64,000 nt of DNA from Chara braunii (lineage: Eukaryota; Streptophyta; Charophyceae; Charales; Characeae), in the NCBI GenBank assembly GCA_003427395.1, contig BFEA01000484.1, positions 681,140 through 745,139 on the forward strand. Reading direction: 5' to 3'. The translations under genes and the position numbers were made by a program. Positions within the stretch are counted from its first letter, which is position 1, and every line of letters starts with the position of its first letter. The notes beneath the pieces were generated by a model. It saw only the letters and a program-made list of their open reading frames with translations, ran no database searches and was not told the origin of the DNA. This document shows positions 54,769-64,000 of the stretch, in pieces.

Positions 54769-56445
54769 AGAGTACTATTGAATACTCAGTGCCGAAATTA
54801 TATCAGATTTAGCAACCCAACGCCACACTGTAGGATCAATACACAACTTACGCAGAGACACTTTGCCCACGCACGAGTGAATGGTGTCAGTGGGCTTCTT
54901 TCAGTGTCAACACCCGAGCCTGATCCGGATTATACCATATTAACACCGTGACTTCCTCCAACCGCGAGAAGATGTTCGACGACCCCCCACATTTCCATCC
55001 TTCGATTCGTCTGAATCCATTTGGTAGAACTTCCAACACCTTCCATAGTACGTTGGGCTCAATTTATTGGTTTGGGACGTACCAGGTCCCCAATGGATTC
55101 AGCCCTTCCGAACCCAAGCGCGCCAACCAGTCTTCAGGAATCGCTCTAATCAACTATCTCCAATGCTTTCCCACCTTTTGCAGACCCCGAAGTATGGGGT
55201 TGACTTCCGATAGGGTCCTCCATCCTCTCAAGATGATCGACCAAAGGTTTGCAATTCTCACAATGCCTCTTCCTATCCAGGTTTGTCCAAAAGCTCATGT
55301 GGACCCATTTGCTTCGAAGGACTGACCCGCTTGATTTACTATTGCTGGGTTCTCGAAAAACAGCTGATTTAGTACCTCCTCCTTCGTTGAAGGGGGGGGG
55401 TGTTCATCAGGGGGAAACTTGTTCCAGGCCTTCCTAATTGGTTCCCAGAAGCCGGATTTAAGCTTTTTCGTACGGAAAGACGGGATAAAAAAATAAGTTC
55501 ATACGTCCTGAGGATGACTTAAACTCCATTCGCTCATCAAGATTCGCTCTGCCAGTGCCACCCAGTGATCTCTAGCCTTCCAGGAGGGCACCCTTGCACC
55601 CTATCCTCGCAATTGAGCTTGGTTCCTGCGTGCAGGGTCCAACAAATCGAGACCTTCTTTGGATCGTGGGGAAGCCAAGGTATCCAGAGCGACCTAGGGT
55701 ATGAATCTCTCATACTTCTGAGTACGAGGCTTCCAGATGAATCTTGCCACCATTCGTCTCAGCACTTTCACGATTCCTTTTGATAGTTCTCTCACTGTTG
55801 TGATGAACCAAAGAATCGAGAATAAAGCCACGTTTGCAACGAGTACCCGTCCCAGGAGGGATAGGTGCGATGTTGTGCCCCACATCCGGAGTTTTCCTGA
55901 GATACACTGCTATAGGAGCAGTCCCTGTGACAAAGTTATGACTTGGATGCTGATCAGAATTCCTAGAAACCTTTCATCACCACCGTCCTCCATCCTTCTC
56001 TTGCACTGCAAACTAAGCTATGAGGAGATAAACAGATTTGTTACAGTTGACGGTTGCCTCAGACAACGTGGGGTACTCGCACGTCACTCCCTTCAAAGCA
56101 ACAAGAGAAGATACAACGTTCTCACTCACAACGAGCAGATCATCTGCCAAGGCCTTTACTTTGCATTCCTCCCGGGTGTGCAGGTGCAATCCCCTATCAT
56201 ATGCCAAGGTCCTTACTTTGCATTCCTCCCGGGTGTGCAGGTGCAATCCTCTGATGTTCGGACGAACTCGAGTACAATTTAGCAATACTTCGAGGTGCAG
56301 CACAAAAATGAGGGGGGCTAGCGGGCAACCTTGGCGAAGCTATCAGGAGAGCGCAAAGGGTTCTGACAGATGTCCATTGATCATGACCGCCAAAGTAGAG
56401 AATGTGTATTGCGATAACCCCAGCGGAGAAAGCCTTCCCAAACCC
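54769..56445 (-). pseudogene. LINE A ORF2 reverse transcriptase, broken
   Basis: Recognisable fragments: 55,885-55,694 (MWGTTSHLSLLGRVLVANVA, then FSILWFITTVRE), matching SAPHLSLIGRVLAVTVATFS in LINE B; and 56,303-56,013 with the catalytic LADDLLV and CNKSVYLL downstream. An internal 57-bp duplication around the ADD motif is annotated separately. Stops and frame changes throughout. Confidence 0.8.
56139..56252 (-). repeat. In-frame 57-bp tandem duplication over the RT catalytic motif
   Basis: 56,139-56,195 and 56,196-56,252 are near-identical 57-bp units (19 codons). Translated on the minus strand, one copy keeps LHLHTREECKVKALADD while the other reads LAYD in place of LADD. The duplication preserves frame but would insert 19 residues in the palm. 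Confidence 0.88.
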
Positions 56446-56468
56446 TTTTTTTTTTTTTTTTTTTTTTT

Positions 56469-56965
56469 AAGAACTCATTTGACTTCATTAACAAAATCAG
56501 AACAAGGGCGGGGACCTCACAATTCAACCCGGAGTTATCCCGGGAGCATCAGTCGGTTTAGCTTAAGTAGTTCCAATGTATCATATACGTCTGTAAGAAC
56601 ATCTCGAACTTCAGCACTCATTATATCAAGTCCTTAAATAAAAATCCTCAGACTAATCTAAGCGGGGCTTCTGCCTACCACCTACAGTACTTCGACTCCC
56701 TACTTCACAAAACCAGGAAACGGTCTGAGACCCGACCCAAATTCGATCGGGCAGAACTTTGTTCCTTACTCGGGCCTGACACTCTCCTGCCCACCTTTCC
56801 CAATGCGGCCTACAGTGACCGCCAACTGGAACCGAGTGCACCTGGTTCGCCAACAAGGTATCTCCTATCCATCCTTTCATCGATCATCCTACTTAGTGTC
56901 TTCTAACTAACTAACTACCTCTTATGCCCCTTCTTCCATGTGTTACTCCTTCGTGAGCCAACTAG
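56469..56965 (-). other. 3' untranslated region of LINE B
   Basis: Non-coding, adjacent to the A tail, sharing short phrases with the matching part of LINE A. Confidence 0.6.
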
Positions 56966-58400
56966 CTACCTGCATTCTCCCTTCTGCATAAACCCTGGTG
57001 AAGCGGTTCCGGTGCACCATGTTTCTTCAAACCATTTCCTGCCCTGGGCTGACTTGCCCCTTTTCGCCGTTCTGAACCAGTCTGCCGATATTTCTTTCTT
57101 AAGCAGATCTTTGAGGAGATCCTCTTCTTGTCTTTCTGGAAGGCCTTTCCCCTTGAAACGCCATTCATTTTTGTCCCTCCAAATCACCTACATCATGCTT
57201 GCCCTCCCCACTTGTGCGACATATCCCCATCATTTGGAGATTGACATCCCCTCTGGAACGAGACTCAGTAACACCCATTGTTGGTCTGTAAACTCTTTCC
57301 TTCCTGAGAAGTGAAGCCAGTATCTTGTCCATCAATCCCACCACTTTCTTGATCTTGGACAAGCCCACCACAGGTGGTGAGCTGTCTCAAAGATCTAGTT
57401 ACACCTGTCACATGAGTCTTTTACTTTAATTCCCCTTTTCGATAGCCACCTTGCGACAGGTACCATGAGGTGAGATTGCAGCCACAGGAGGGATGCCAAC
57501 TTTTGTGAGGAGATCATGGAAAGTTGTTCCCATAATCTGGACAGGTCTCCTGGTGATGGTGGAGACTGATGTGGGAATCTCTTCTCTCATTTGGCCACCA
57601 ATCTGGTAGCGTTGTCTTCCTGCTTTGTCAACTCAGTCCCCATGATATGTTGGCCCAGCTTGGATAGACCTTCCACCTTCCCGTTTCTCCGTTCCCAATA
57701 CCATATTGTCAAGTCGATTCGCAAACTTGCCACCGGGCAGCCCCCTGCCACCAACAGCCATGGTGGACGTGCCCCTGTTCCTTGGGTTACTCTCACTTTC
57801 TCCAAATGATTTGTGCAACGCAATATCCATTGCCCTTTTGATTTCAGTTCCTGGACTGATCTATGGAGCTGACTGCATTCTTCCACCTGGCATTTACCCG
57901 AGCCGTCGTCATCCCATTGAACGAGTTTGAAGAAGGTCACGGTGTTCGTCTGATCGTCTTTCTCTCGGAACCAGGTCCCAAGGGGCACTATGTAGGTAGG
58001 TCCCAATATCTCGTTCCATTGATTTGGGATGGCTTCCTGAAGATCCTGCAGCCTTTCCTTCTGAGCTGGTAGAGTTTAAGCTTGAGTTCTGCTGCCGGCC
58101 TCCAAGCACCCACAAGTTCATCCCAGATGTCCCTCACCTTCGTGATTCCTCTCCGCGTCCATTTAATCCCGAAGTTCCCAGGTCCTGTTGCAGCTTGAAA
58201 GGTCTGGCTATCCCTACCCTTGATATCTTTGTTGTCGAATAACGGCTCATGAATCACTTTTGCCCTTGTTTTGGGAGGACATCTCTTGTCTGGTCTACAT
58301 TTGCGCCAGGCATCCAGAACCCCTTTCGCAAAATCTAGACTTGATTCTTTTGTTCAAAAAGTGTGGAGATTGCAGGGCCAACCACACATTTGTCGGCCTG
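56966..58400 (-). pseudogene. LINE B ORF2 C-terminal half with zinc-binding domain
   Basis: Frames 58,257-57,988, 58,006-57,587, 57,371-57,165 and 57,187-56,966 follow one another. The zinc motif is in a frame near 57,340-57,420: Cys-X2-Cys followed by HHLWWAC, parallel to RHLWWKC of LINE A. A stop lies inside the motif region. The last frame (WRDKNEWRFKGKGLPERQEE) corresponds to the WNNKNRSRFQG end in LINE A. Confidence 0.7.
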
Positions 58401-58408
58401 CTCAACTT

Positions 58409-59760
58409 TCATTCTTCAGAGAGCAGAGTTTCTGCTAACTCACACCGATCCGAGTCTAGAGGGGCTTCCGCTACCTTCACCATCCATTTTGCCAAGAGCA
58501 CTGTGTTCTGCGCTTCAGGGTCTATCAGATCTAGACCGCCTTTCGCTTTCGGAGTACTTAGTGTCGACCAAGCAACCTTTGGGATGTATCCCTCTTCCTC
58601 ACCCACACTCAACTTCCAAATGAACTTCCTTGTGACCGCCTTTATGTCTCTTATCGCAGTTTGGAGATTCTTCGGATGTGAGCAACATACCAGAGGATCG
58701 AAAAGGTGGCTACCGTTACAGCAAGCACTCTTCCAATCAAGGATAGATGTGGGGCACTTCCCCAACTTTTAATTCTCTTCTTCACCTTTTCTTTCAGAAC
58801 CAACTTCTGCGACTCAGTGCAATCTGATAGAGCCACATGTACCCCCAAGAATCTCTTTGCGGATTGGTCGTCCACTCGTTTCATTCCCCAATCCGCTGAT
58901 ATGGTGTAGTCTTTGGGCAGCAGGTATATGGACTTGTTCCAGTTAACTGCAACTTTAGACCACTCTGCGTACTTCTGAAGACACGACTTCATGGCCTCCA
59001 AGGATTCTGGCTGATTTAATGAGATGGCAAACATATCATCTGCCAACGCCTTAACTTTGCACTCTTTTCCACTCCGCAACTGTAGTCCCTTCAAAATCGG
59101 ATGTGATTTGGTGTTACATAGTAGCACTTTCAGTTGGAGGACAAAGGGTAGCAATGCCAGCGGGCACCGCTGACGCAGGGATCTCGTAAGCACGAATTCA
59201 TCTGAGAGTGTGCCATTTACTTGGAATGCGGCCGTGGAGAAGGCGTACAAGGCTTTCACCCACTGACAAAAGCCCTCCCCAAAACCCATTACCTGCAGGG
59301 TCGTTAGGACGAATGTCTAGTTCACCCTATCATAGGCCTTCTCCAAGTCAAGCATCAGGATCACCACATCTTTATTCTGCTTTTCCACCACCTCCAATGC
59401 CTCTACCGCAGTCAGGATATTCTCAAAAATGGAATGTCCTTCGACAAAAGCCCCCTGATCCAGCCCTACCAGGCCTGGGAGCAACTTAGAGAGTCAAGGT
59501 CTTTGCTGAAAGTTTGTATACCACATTCAGCAAAGAAATTGGTCTCCAATTTCTAACATTGCTCTTGTACCCTTTCTTATACATTAGCGTGATGACTCCC
59601 CTGGACATAAACTTTCCCAATATTTCTCCCTCCATGACTTCATTGAACAGTTGTGCTATATCCTCACCTAGTGTCTCCGTGAACCTCACGTAAAACTCTA
59701 CAGGTAGTCCATCGTCCCCAGGGGCTTTGCCTTTGCAGTATGTCGGAGCTCACTTACTGA
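58409..59760 (-). pseudogene. LINE B reverse transcriptase
   Basis: 59,689-59,486 has fingers motifs (GVITLMYKKGYKSNVRNWRP, then ISLLNVVYKLSAK). 59,289-58,651 has VKALYAFSTAAFQVNGTLSD, SLRQRCPLALLPFVL and the catalytic ADD (83-85; Ala-Asp-Asp preceded by Leu rather than the common Tyr/Phe), then SWGSAPHLSLIGRVLAVTVA. 58,765-58,409 has FIWKLSVGEEEGYIPKVAWS. Frame changes occur near 59,480, 59,300 and 58,700. The enzyme would prime reverse transcription at the target. Confidence 0.88.
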
Positions 59761-60287
59761 GATTCGTTCTTCCAGCCATAACTTGTCCTCTTCCCCAGTC
59801 GAACCGATACACGCTCTCATTGGTCTGATTCCCTTGTCAGGTTGTGGTCTATGTTTGTGCTGGACGACCTTGATTTGAGAATGTCTTGAAAGTATGTTGT
59901 TGCGTAGTTGCTTATGGTGTCATTCCTTTCTGCCAGAGGTAAGTTGTCGTAGTGTGGGTGTTTCAGCTGCTTCATTTGGACATGATGCCTATGTGGAAGT
60001 AGTCTCTTGAAGGTGTCCTTGCATATTCTATCTCATGTGGTTATCTTCTTCTCCTACAGAACGGAAGCCCATCTCTCTATTTTCCTTACTTGGATCTTTT
60101 CTCATTCTCTCAGCCTGGCTGCTCTCTCTTCTGCCCAGACCACGTCCGAGATCGGGTGCTTTCCTATGTTTTTTTTCCCTTTCTCCACTATTTTTTAGCA
60201 TTCAGCTTCTGACTTGTTTCTGTGGTATGCAGCTATTACTAAGAAAGAGTTCATCTTCTCCGAAATTACTCTTAAACCTGCATCCAC

Positions 60288-61013
60288 CTAATCTGTCGTT
60301 GAATCGAAATGATTCATCGCCTCGTTCCATTGCTCCAAAAGTCTTGCACCTAACACTTTATCCATTCCTCCTCGAGGTTTTCTGTGTTCAGTCCAAATAA
60401 ACCTGGTCCCCTGTTCATGCCCACATCGATGTGTAGGTCCAACAGGACTGGTTTGTGATCTGACATCGACGCTGGTACTTCCTCCACCCTCAGAACGTTG
60501 CTGGAGGCTTCCTCTGCAACCAAGAAAAAGTCCAACCGTCTTCTGGCGCCTGCACTGTTCGGGGTTGTTCCAAACCACGTGAATCCTGACTCAGTCGGAT
60601 TTATGTTTCTGTATATATCTCTCAAGTTTCATTTTCCCATCCATTCGAGCAACGTGATCCTGTCTTTGGTCATGCCCTCCTCCCTTTCCAAGTCGCAGCC
60701 TGGGACACATACCATATTCCAATCGCCTACGACCACCCTCCACTGTCCCCAGAGGTCACTGTCGTAGTCTACCAATTCCACATCTAACCTTCTATGAGCC
60801 AGGACAGCAACGCCTCCTCTTGAGCCTCTTGCAGGGGACCACAGTTGAGGGTCGTCCCACTAGTCTCGAAACTGCACCAGCTTGTCCTCTGCCAACTTCG
60901 TTTTTTGTAAAAAGATGATATCCACACATTTCTTATGCACTCATTACTTCAGTATGCTCCCTTTCTTAGGTCCTCCAGAATCCCCCAACCCTTTAACATT
61001 CTAGGTCGCCAAT
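60288..61013 (-). pseudogene. LINE B apurinic-type endonuclease
   Basis: The N-terminal strand, with a LRLAT / NVKGLG-like phrase, is visible in broken frame near 61,010-60,975. 60,625-60,288 has the C-terminal part: FTWFGTTPNSAGARRRLDFF then MSDHKPVLLDLHID, where the Ser-Asp-His triplet is the endonuclease motif with catalytic Asp and His. The domain nicks target DNA for insertion. Stops in the middle. Confidence 0.82.
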
Positions 61014-62135
61014 CTAAGTTGTACCATAAGGCATGGTTGTCGCAGCATGTGCTTGGATTTGCGCTACTGGGATGAAATGATCTGGCCATCTCGAAGATAG
61101 GACTTCAACAAAATATGTAGAGGTCGTATTCCTCCTCTTCTGTAGTTTTGCGTTCAGGCCGAATAAAAATATACCTGGTGTCCCTGGTTCCACATGGATA
61201 CGAGCGAGTTCCTCCTCCAAGCCTGATACGAAAACTCTCAGTGGGATAGCTACCAGGCCTAGCAAGAGCAAAATCCTCCAATGTTCTTCCGGGATTCTTG
61301 CGTCCAATAACGGAATGGTGTATTTCAACTTCGTATCATCCGGTTTTTCCACCATGAGCTTTAGCATGGCATCGTCAAGAAAGAGTCGGAAGTAAAACTT
61401 ACGATTGAAGAGCTGAGCTACCGTCTCTGCCACTTTATGCTCTGACGAGAGTTCAAACATTTGTGCTTCTGGCATAACCACTTGTCCCTCTTGGGTTTGA
61501 ATGACCATAACGAAGACTTCCTGGCGGTAGAGCAGCATACAAACGGCATCAACAATTTTTCCTCCAATTCCCGTTCGCCTCTTCCTAGGGTAATTGCCCC
61601 TTCATGGATATCTCTTGATGAGTGTCCTTCCTCCTCCTCGTTGATCTCCATGTTGATACTTCCCTGCTCGCTATCGGATTTATCATCCGCCGCCACGTCT
61701 CTCTCGTCCTGCTATATCAGTTGTTTTTTGCCTCGCCTGACTCCATCTCCTCTCACTTTCAGTCTGCCAGTCGCCCCAAATTCGCCCGGCTTAGCTAGGC
61801 GATCTCCATCCAACTGTTGGTGTTGATGTTGTTGATGGATTGTCTGCCCCTGGACGCCCATCCCTTCTTCGTGGGGGATTGTGCCGCCAATAGTCCCTCC
61901 GCCCTCACTTCCGCAGCCCACCGCCACGACTGCTCCTTGAATCCTCTCCATTTGGCCCGATCTTTGTCCAACTGAATTCCATCGTTGCCAGGCAAAGTGA
62001 TTACCAGGATTCCATCCTCCGGGGGCGGTCGTCGAAGGTCTTGTTGTTATTCCTGGGCCTTGAGCTCCTACCAGTGGTGCTGACGTTGTCGGGTGTGTAT
62101 TGAGGTGGTCTACCAGAGAATACTCCTTGGGTGGG
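61014..62135 (-). pseudogene. LINE B ORF1 C-terminal part
   Basis: Frames 62,422-61,712 (Gln/Gly-rich, low complexity) and 61,538-61,014 (EHWRILLLLGLVAIPLRVFV, then GTPGIFLFGLNAKLQKRRNT) fill the space between the ORF1 zinc knuckle and the endonuclease. I recognise no domain. Position and strand place it in LINE B. Confidence 0.55.
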
Positions 62136-63017
62136 TTACCATCTGCCGTTTGAAATTGGTCTTCCGGAGACTGGTGCTCCATGATATCTACGGGCTGCTG
62201 CTGCCAATGACTCGACTCTTGAGGGTACTTCTTGTTCCGCCCTCGGATCTCTGACCACTGCTTTGATGTCCGCAAAGTCGTCTTCTGGTCTGAATTGCCG
62301 TTGGCGTTGTCGAGTGCCGTAGTTCTCTGCCTGAACGCCTTCGCCTCCTCTCTGTTCAGATTGGTCCGGTAGCCGAGGGCATTCATCTGCTGTTGTGTGG
62401 TACCACCATCTGCATGTCTCACACCATGGGGTATACTTACACACTAATTCGATGTTGATTATCTCTGTGTACGAGAGTCTTAGCGGTAGGATCCCTTCAA
62501 ATCGATCCTCCGCTTCTGGTATTAAATCGAACTTCAAATTCATTAATTTCGGTCAAGTTGGGTCGTGTTGCGATGGTGCTGTGTTGAGAATCTCTCCAAG
62601 GCCTTGCTCGATCATGTCAGCGACGTAGGGCATAACTCTCAATGGTACTCTTATCGCTGTAACTGTGAACTTGGACTCATCCTCTTTTCTCCTTCGCTCC
62701 TCCAGTTCTAGTCGAGTCATCCATGGCTTAAACAACATTTTGTACTCAATTCCCCGAAACTTGACCGTATCTTCTGCCTTGGCTACCATCCAATCTGCCA
62801 CTTCCTTAGCCATTGCGACATATGACATCACGTTGGGGCCTTCTGCGTGGATTCTCCCTCTTTTCGGCAGCTGTTGGAACGTACGTCTCCGCGTCCATCG
62901 ATTCTCATACGCTCGTATCAAATCTTCTCTGACCGTGACTGTACGCTCCTTCAGCCAGGCTGTAGTCAAATCTCCCACCCTCGTATCGACTTTGAAGATT
63001 CGAACACCGTTTTCCAT
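62136..63017 (-). pseudogene. LINE B ORF1, DUF4283-like with CCHC knuckle
   Basis: 63,017-62,553 (154 codons) starts MENGVRIFKVDTRVGDLTTA and includes the RNA-binding-like segment VKFRGIEYKMLFKPWMTRLE ... FTVTAIRVPLRVMPYVADMI ... LGEIL, the pattern of the DUF4283 domain of plant LINE ORF1. 62,543-62,136 follows with YTEIINIELVCKYTPWCETC and the knuckle Cys41-X2-Cys44-X4-His49-X5-Cys55 (one residue longer than standard). The protein would coat LINE RNA. One stop separates the two parts. The first Met is a plausible true start. Confidence 0.75.
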
Positions 63018-63600
63018 AATAAATTATCCTTGTCTAAAGCGTTGCGGAAAAATCCCTTCTTCAAAGCATTTTGCTATCATTACCTTGATTCTGCCTTCCT
63101 CCGAAAGTGGGATCTCTGCATTCCTTGGAGGAGAGTGATCCTGTCTTTCGCTTCCCATTCCCGCCGAAGTTTGAACTTCCATGGCTCCAACTCCACGTCT
63201 TCCTGCTTCGCTTAAACCTCTCAGAAGATACGACTTTCGGCTAGAGATACCGTAGCCAGCTCACCATAGCCTATGCTAACTTCCTGAACACTACAAGAGT
63301 GGCGCCATAGGCGCTCACTCAACATAATTCACGCGACAAAACACGATGGATAGAGATCTAACCTACGATGAAGCTGTCATTGCTGGGCCGGATGCTTGAC
63401 GTCAACCATACTCCCTGTGGAGGCTCTCAGGAACACCGAGAGTGGTATCGTCAATTCCCTTTGGTCTATCTTGGCGGTAGTACCAAAGGTCACCCGGTTA
63501 GGCTGGTGCTTAGATCCGCCGAATAGCGCGTCTAGCTTCGACCCGTAGCGCTAACTTGGAGCACTAAATTAGCGCCGTCCGCCACGGCCCCCCACACCAA
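63018..63600 (-). other. 5' region of LINE B
   Basis: No ORF of note. It is taken as the LINE 5' untranslated region because it lies directly upstream of ORF1 on the minus strand. Its outer border is uncertain. Confidence 0.4.
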
Positions 63601-64000
63601 CTGTTGTTTTTTTTGTTTTTTTTTTTCTTCTTAAAAGCTATATTCTTCTCTCAATTTCACCTCACACTACCTACCTACCACTACTCCTAATTGTAGGCAT
63701 ACGGGGAACCCCGTAGCAGCCAGAACCGTGTTCACGAGAGAACATGCGGGGGCTGCTCCCGACCTGCAGGTGGGCGATACCGGCTAGGGGATTGACTTAC
63801 CGTGAGGGCACGGGTGCGCGTTTGTTTATGTGGTTCGGGAAGGGTAAGGTAGTGATTATGTTGTATGTATGTTTTGTTTTGTTCACTATACACAACTCGA
63901 AGAGAGTGTGTGTGGGGTCCCGGTTGGTGCTTTATTCACGATGTTCATGGGACGCTGGACCCAGTTTCCAGCAGGTGGCGCTCCCATAATAGACAGGAGA
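63601..64000. other. T-rich run and further hairpins, no gene
   Basis: A T-rich run (63,604-63,627) may be the A tail of another minus-strand retroposon continuing beyond. Perfect hairpins follow: TACGGGG/CCCCGTA (63,700-63,706/63,709-63,715) and AGCAGCC/GGCTGCT (63,715-63,721/63,751-63,757) enclosing GTTC/GAAC. No supported coding. Confidence 0.5.

Larger units (their letters stand above)
52710..56445 (-). mobile_element. LINE A, 5'-truncated, inactive
   Basis: In minus-strand orientation this runs from a broken RT through a zinc-binding domain and a long 3' region to a 29-base A tail (52,710-52,738 as T). It ends at 56,445, where the A tail of LINE B begins, in a stretch homologous to about 59,285 of LINE B. 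The 5' half of the LINE is therefore absent. The 3' ends of A and B share cacctcacaattcaacc-like phrases near the tail, so both belong to related families. Confidence 0.75.
56446..63600 (-). mobile_element. LINE B, near full length, inactive
   Basis: Reading on the minus strand: 5' region (about 63,600-63,020), ORF1 with a DUF4283-like domain and zinc knuckle, an apurinic endonuclease, RT, zinc-binding domain, 3' region, and a 23-base A tail (56,446-56,468 as T). This is the plan of plant L1-type LINEs. Multiple frame changes and stops disable both ORFs. It abuts LINE A. The 5' border is estimated. Confidence 0.82.

Overview
The window looks like nuclear DNA of a green-lineage (streptophyte) eukaryote that is almost entirely repeats. 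A charophyte alga such as Chara is my best guess; that is inference, not something the sequence proves. Supporting points are a chromodomain-type Ty3/gypsy element primed by a plant-like initiator-Met tRNA site, LINEs with a DUF4283-like ORF1 and a zinc-binding domain after the reverse transcriptase, abundant AAT microsatellites, and no compact coding regions. I find no intact host gene, no convincing RNA gene and no CRISPR array.

Layout. 1-4.9 kb: AT-rich decayed DNA with one coding relic. 4909-5372: an assembly artefact, two identical 213-bp blocks joined by a Nextera mosaic-end junction. 5.4-9.2 kb and 25.0-28.3 kb: two direct, diverged copies of one non-coding repeat, each carrying an array of hairpins; a partial inverted third copy lies at 12.6-13.5 kb. 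10.8-12.0 kb: purine/pyrimidine hairpin array, then a (GT)n tract. 14.6-16.3 kb: hairpin region with eight units of about 97-bp period. 16.9-20.7 kb and 28.3-29.5 kb: decayed LTR-like segments alternating with AAT arrays. 20.7-24.9 kb: GC-rich hairpin region.

29,546-38,618: a structurally complete Ty3/gypsy element on the minus strand (LTRs, PBS, PPT, 4-bp target duplication, gag, protease, RT, RNase H, integrase, chromodomain-like end), disabled by frameshifts and stops. 38.6-40.6 kb: microsatellites, hairpins and a few exon-like blocks. 41.0-41.9 kb: a hairpin block related to the one at 20.8 kb. 43.8-52.0 kb: a second, different Ty3/gypsy-like element on the minus strand, with a gag-like reading frame after its integrase. 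52.3-52.7 kb: a foldback element. 52.7-63.6 kb: two LINEs on the minus strand, LINE A 5'-truncated and abutting the near-complete LINE B.

The most unusual signal is architectural. Several unrelated non-coding repeats are built from short units with a constant centre and arms that differ from unit to unit yet stay complementary. In the clearest case (5944-5978 versus 25601-25635) the two homologous hairpins differ at four of eight base pairs and no pair is broken. All mobile-element coding capacity is on the minus strand and all of it appears dead.
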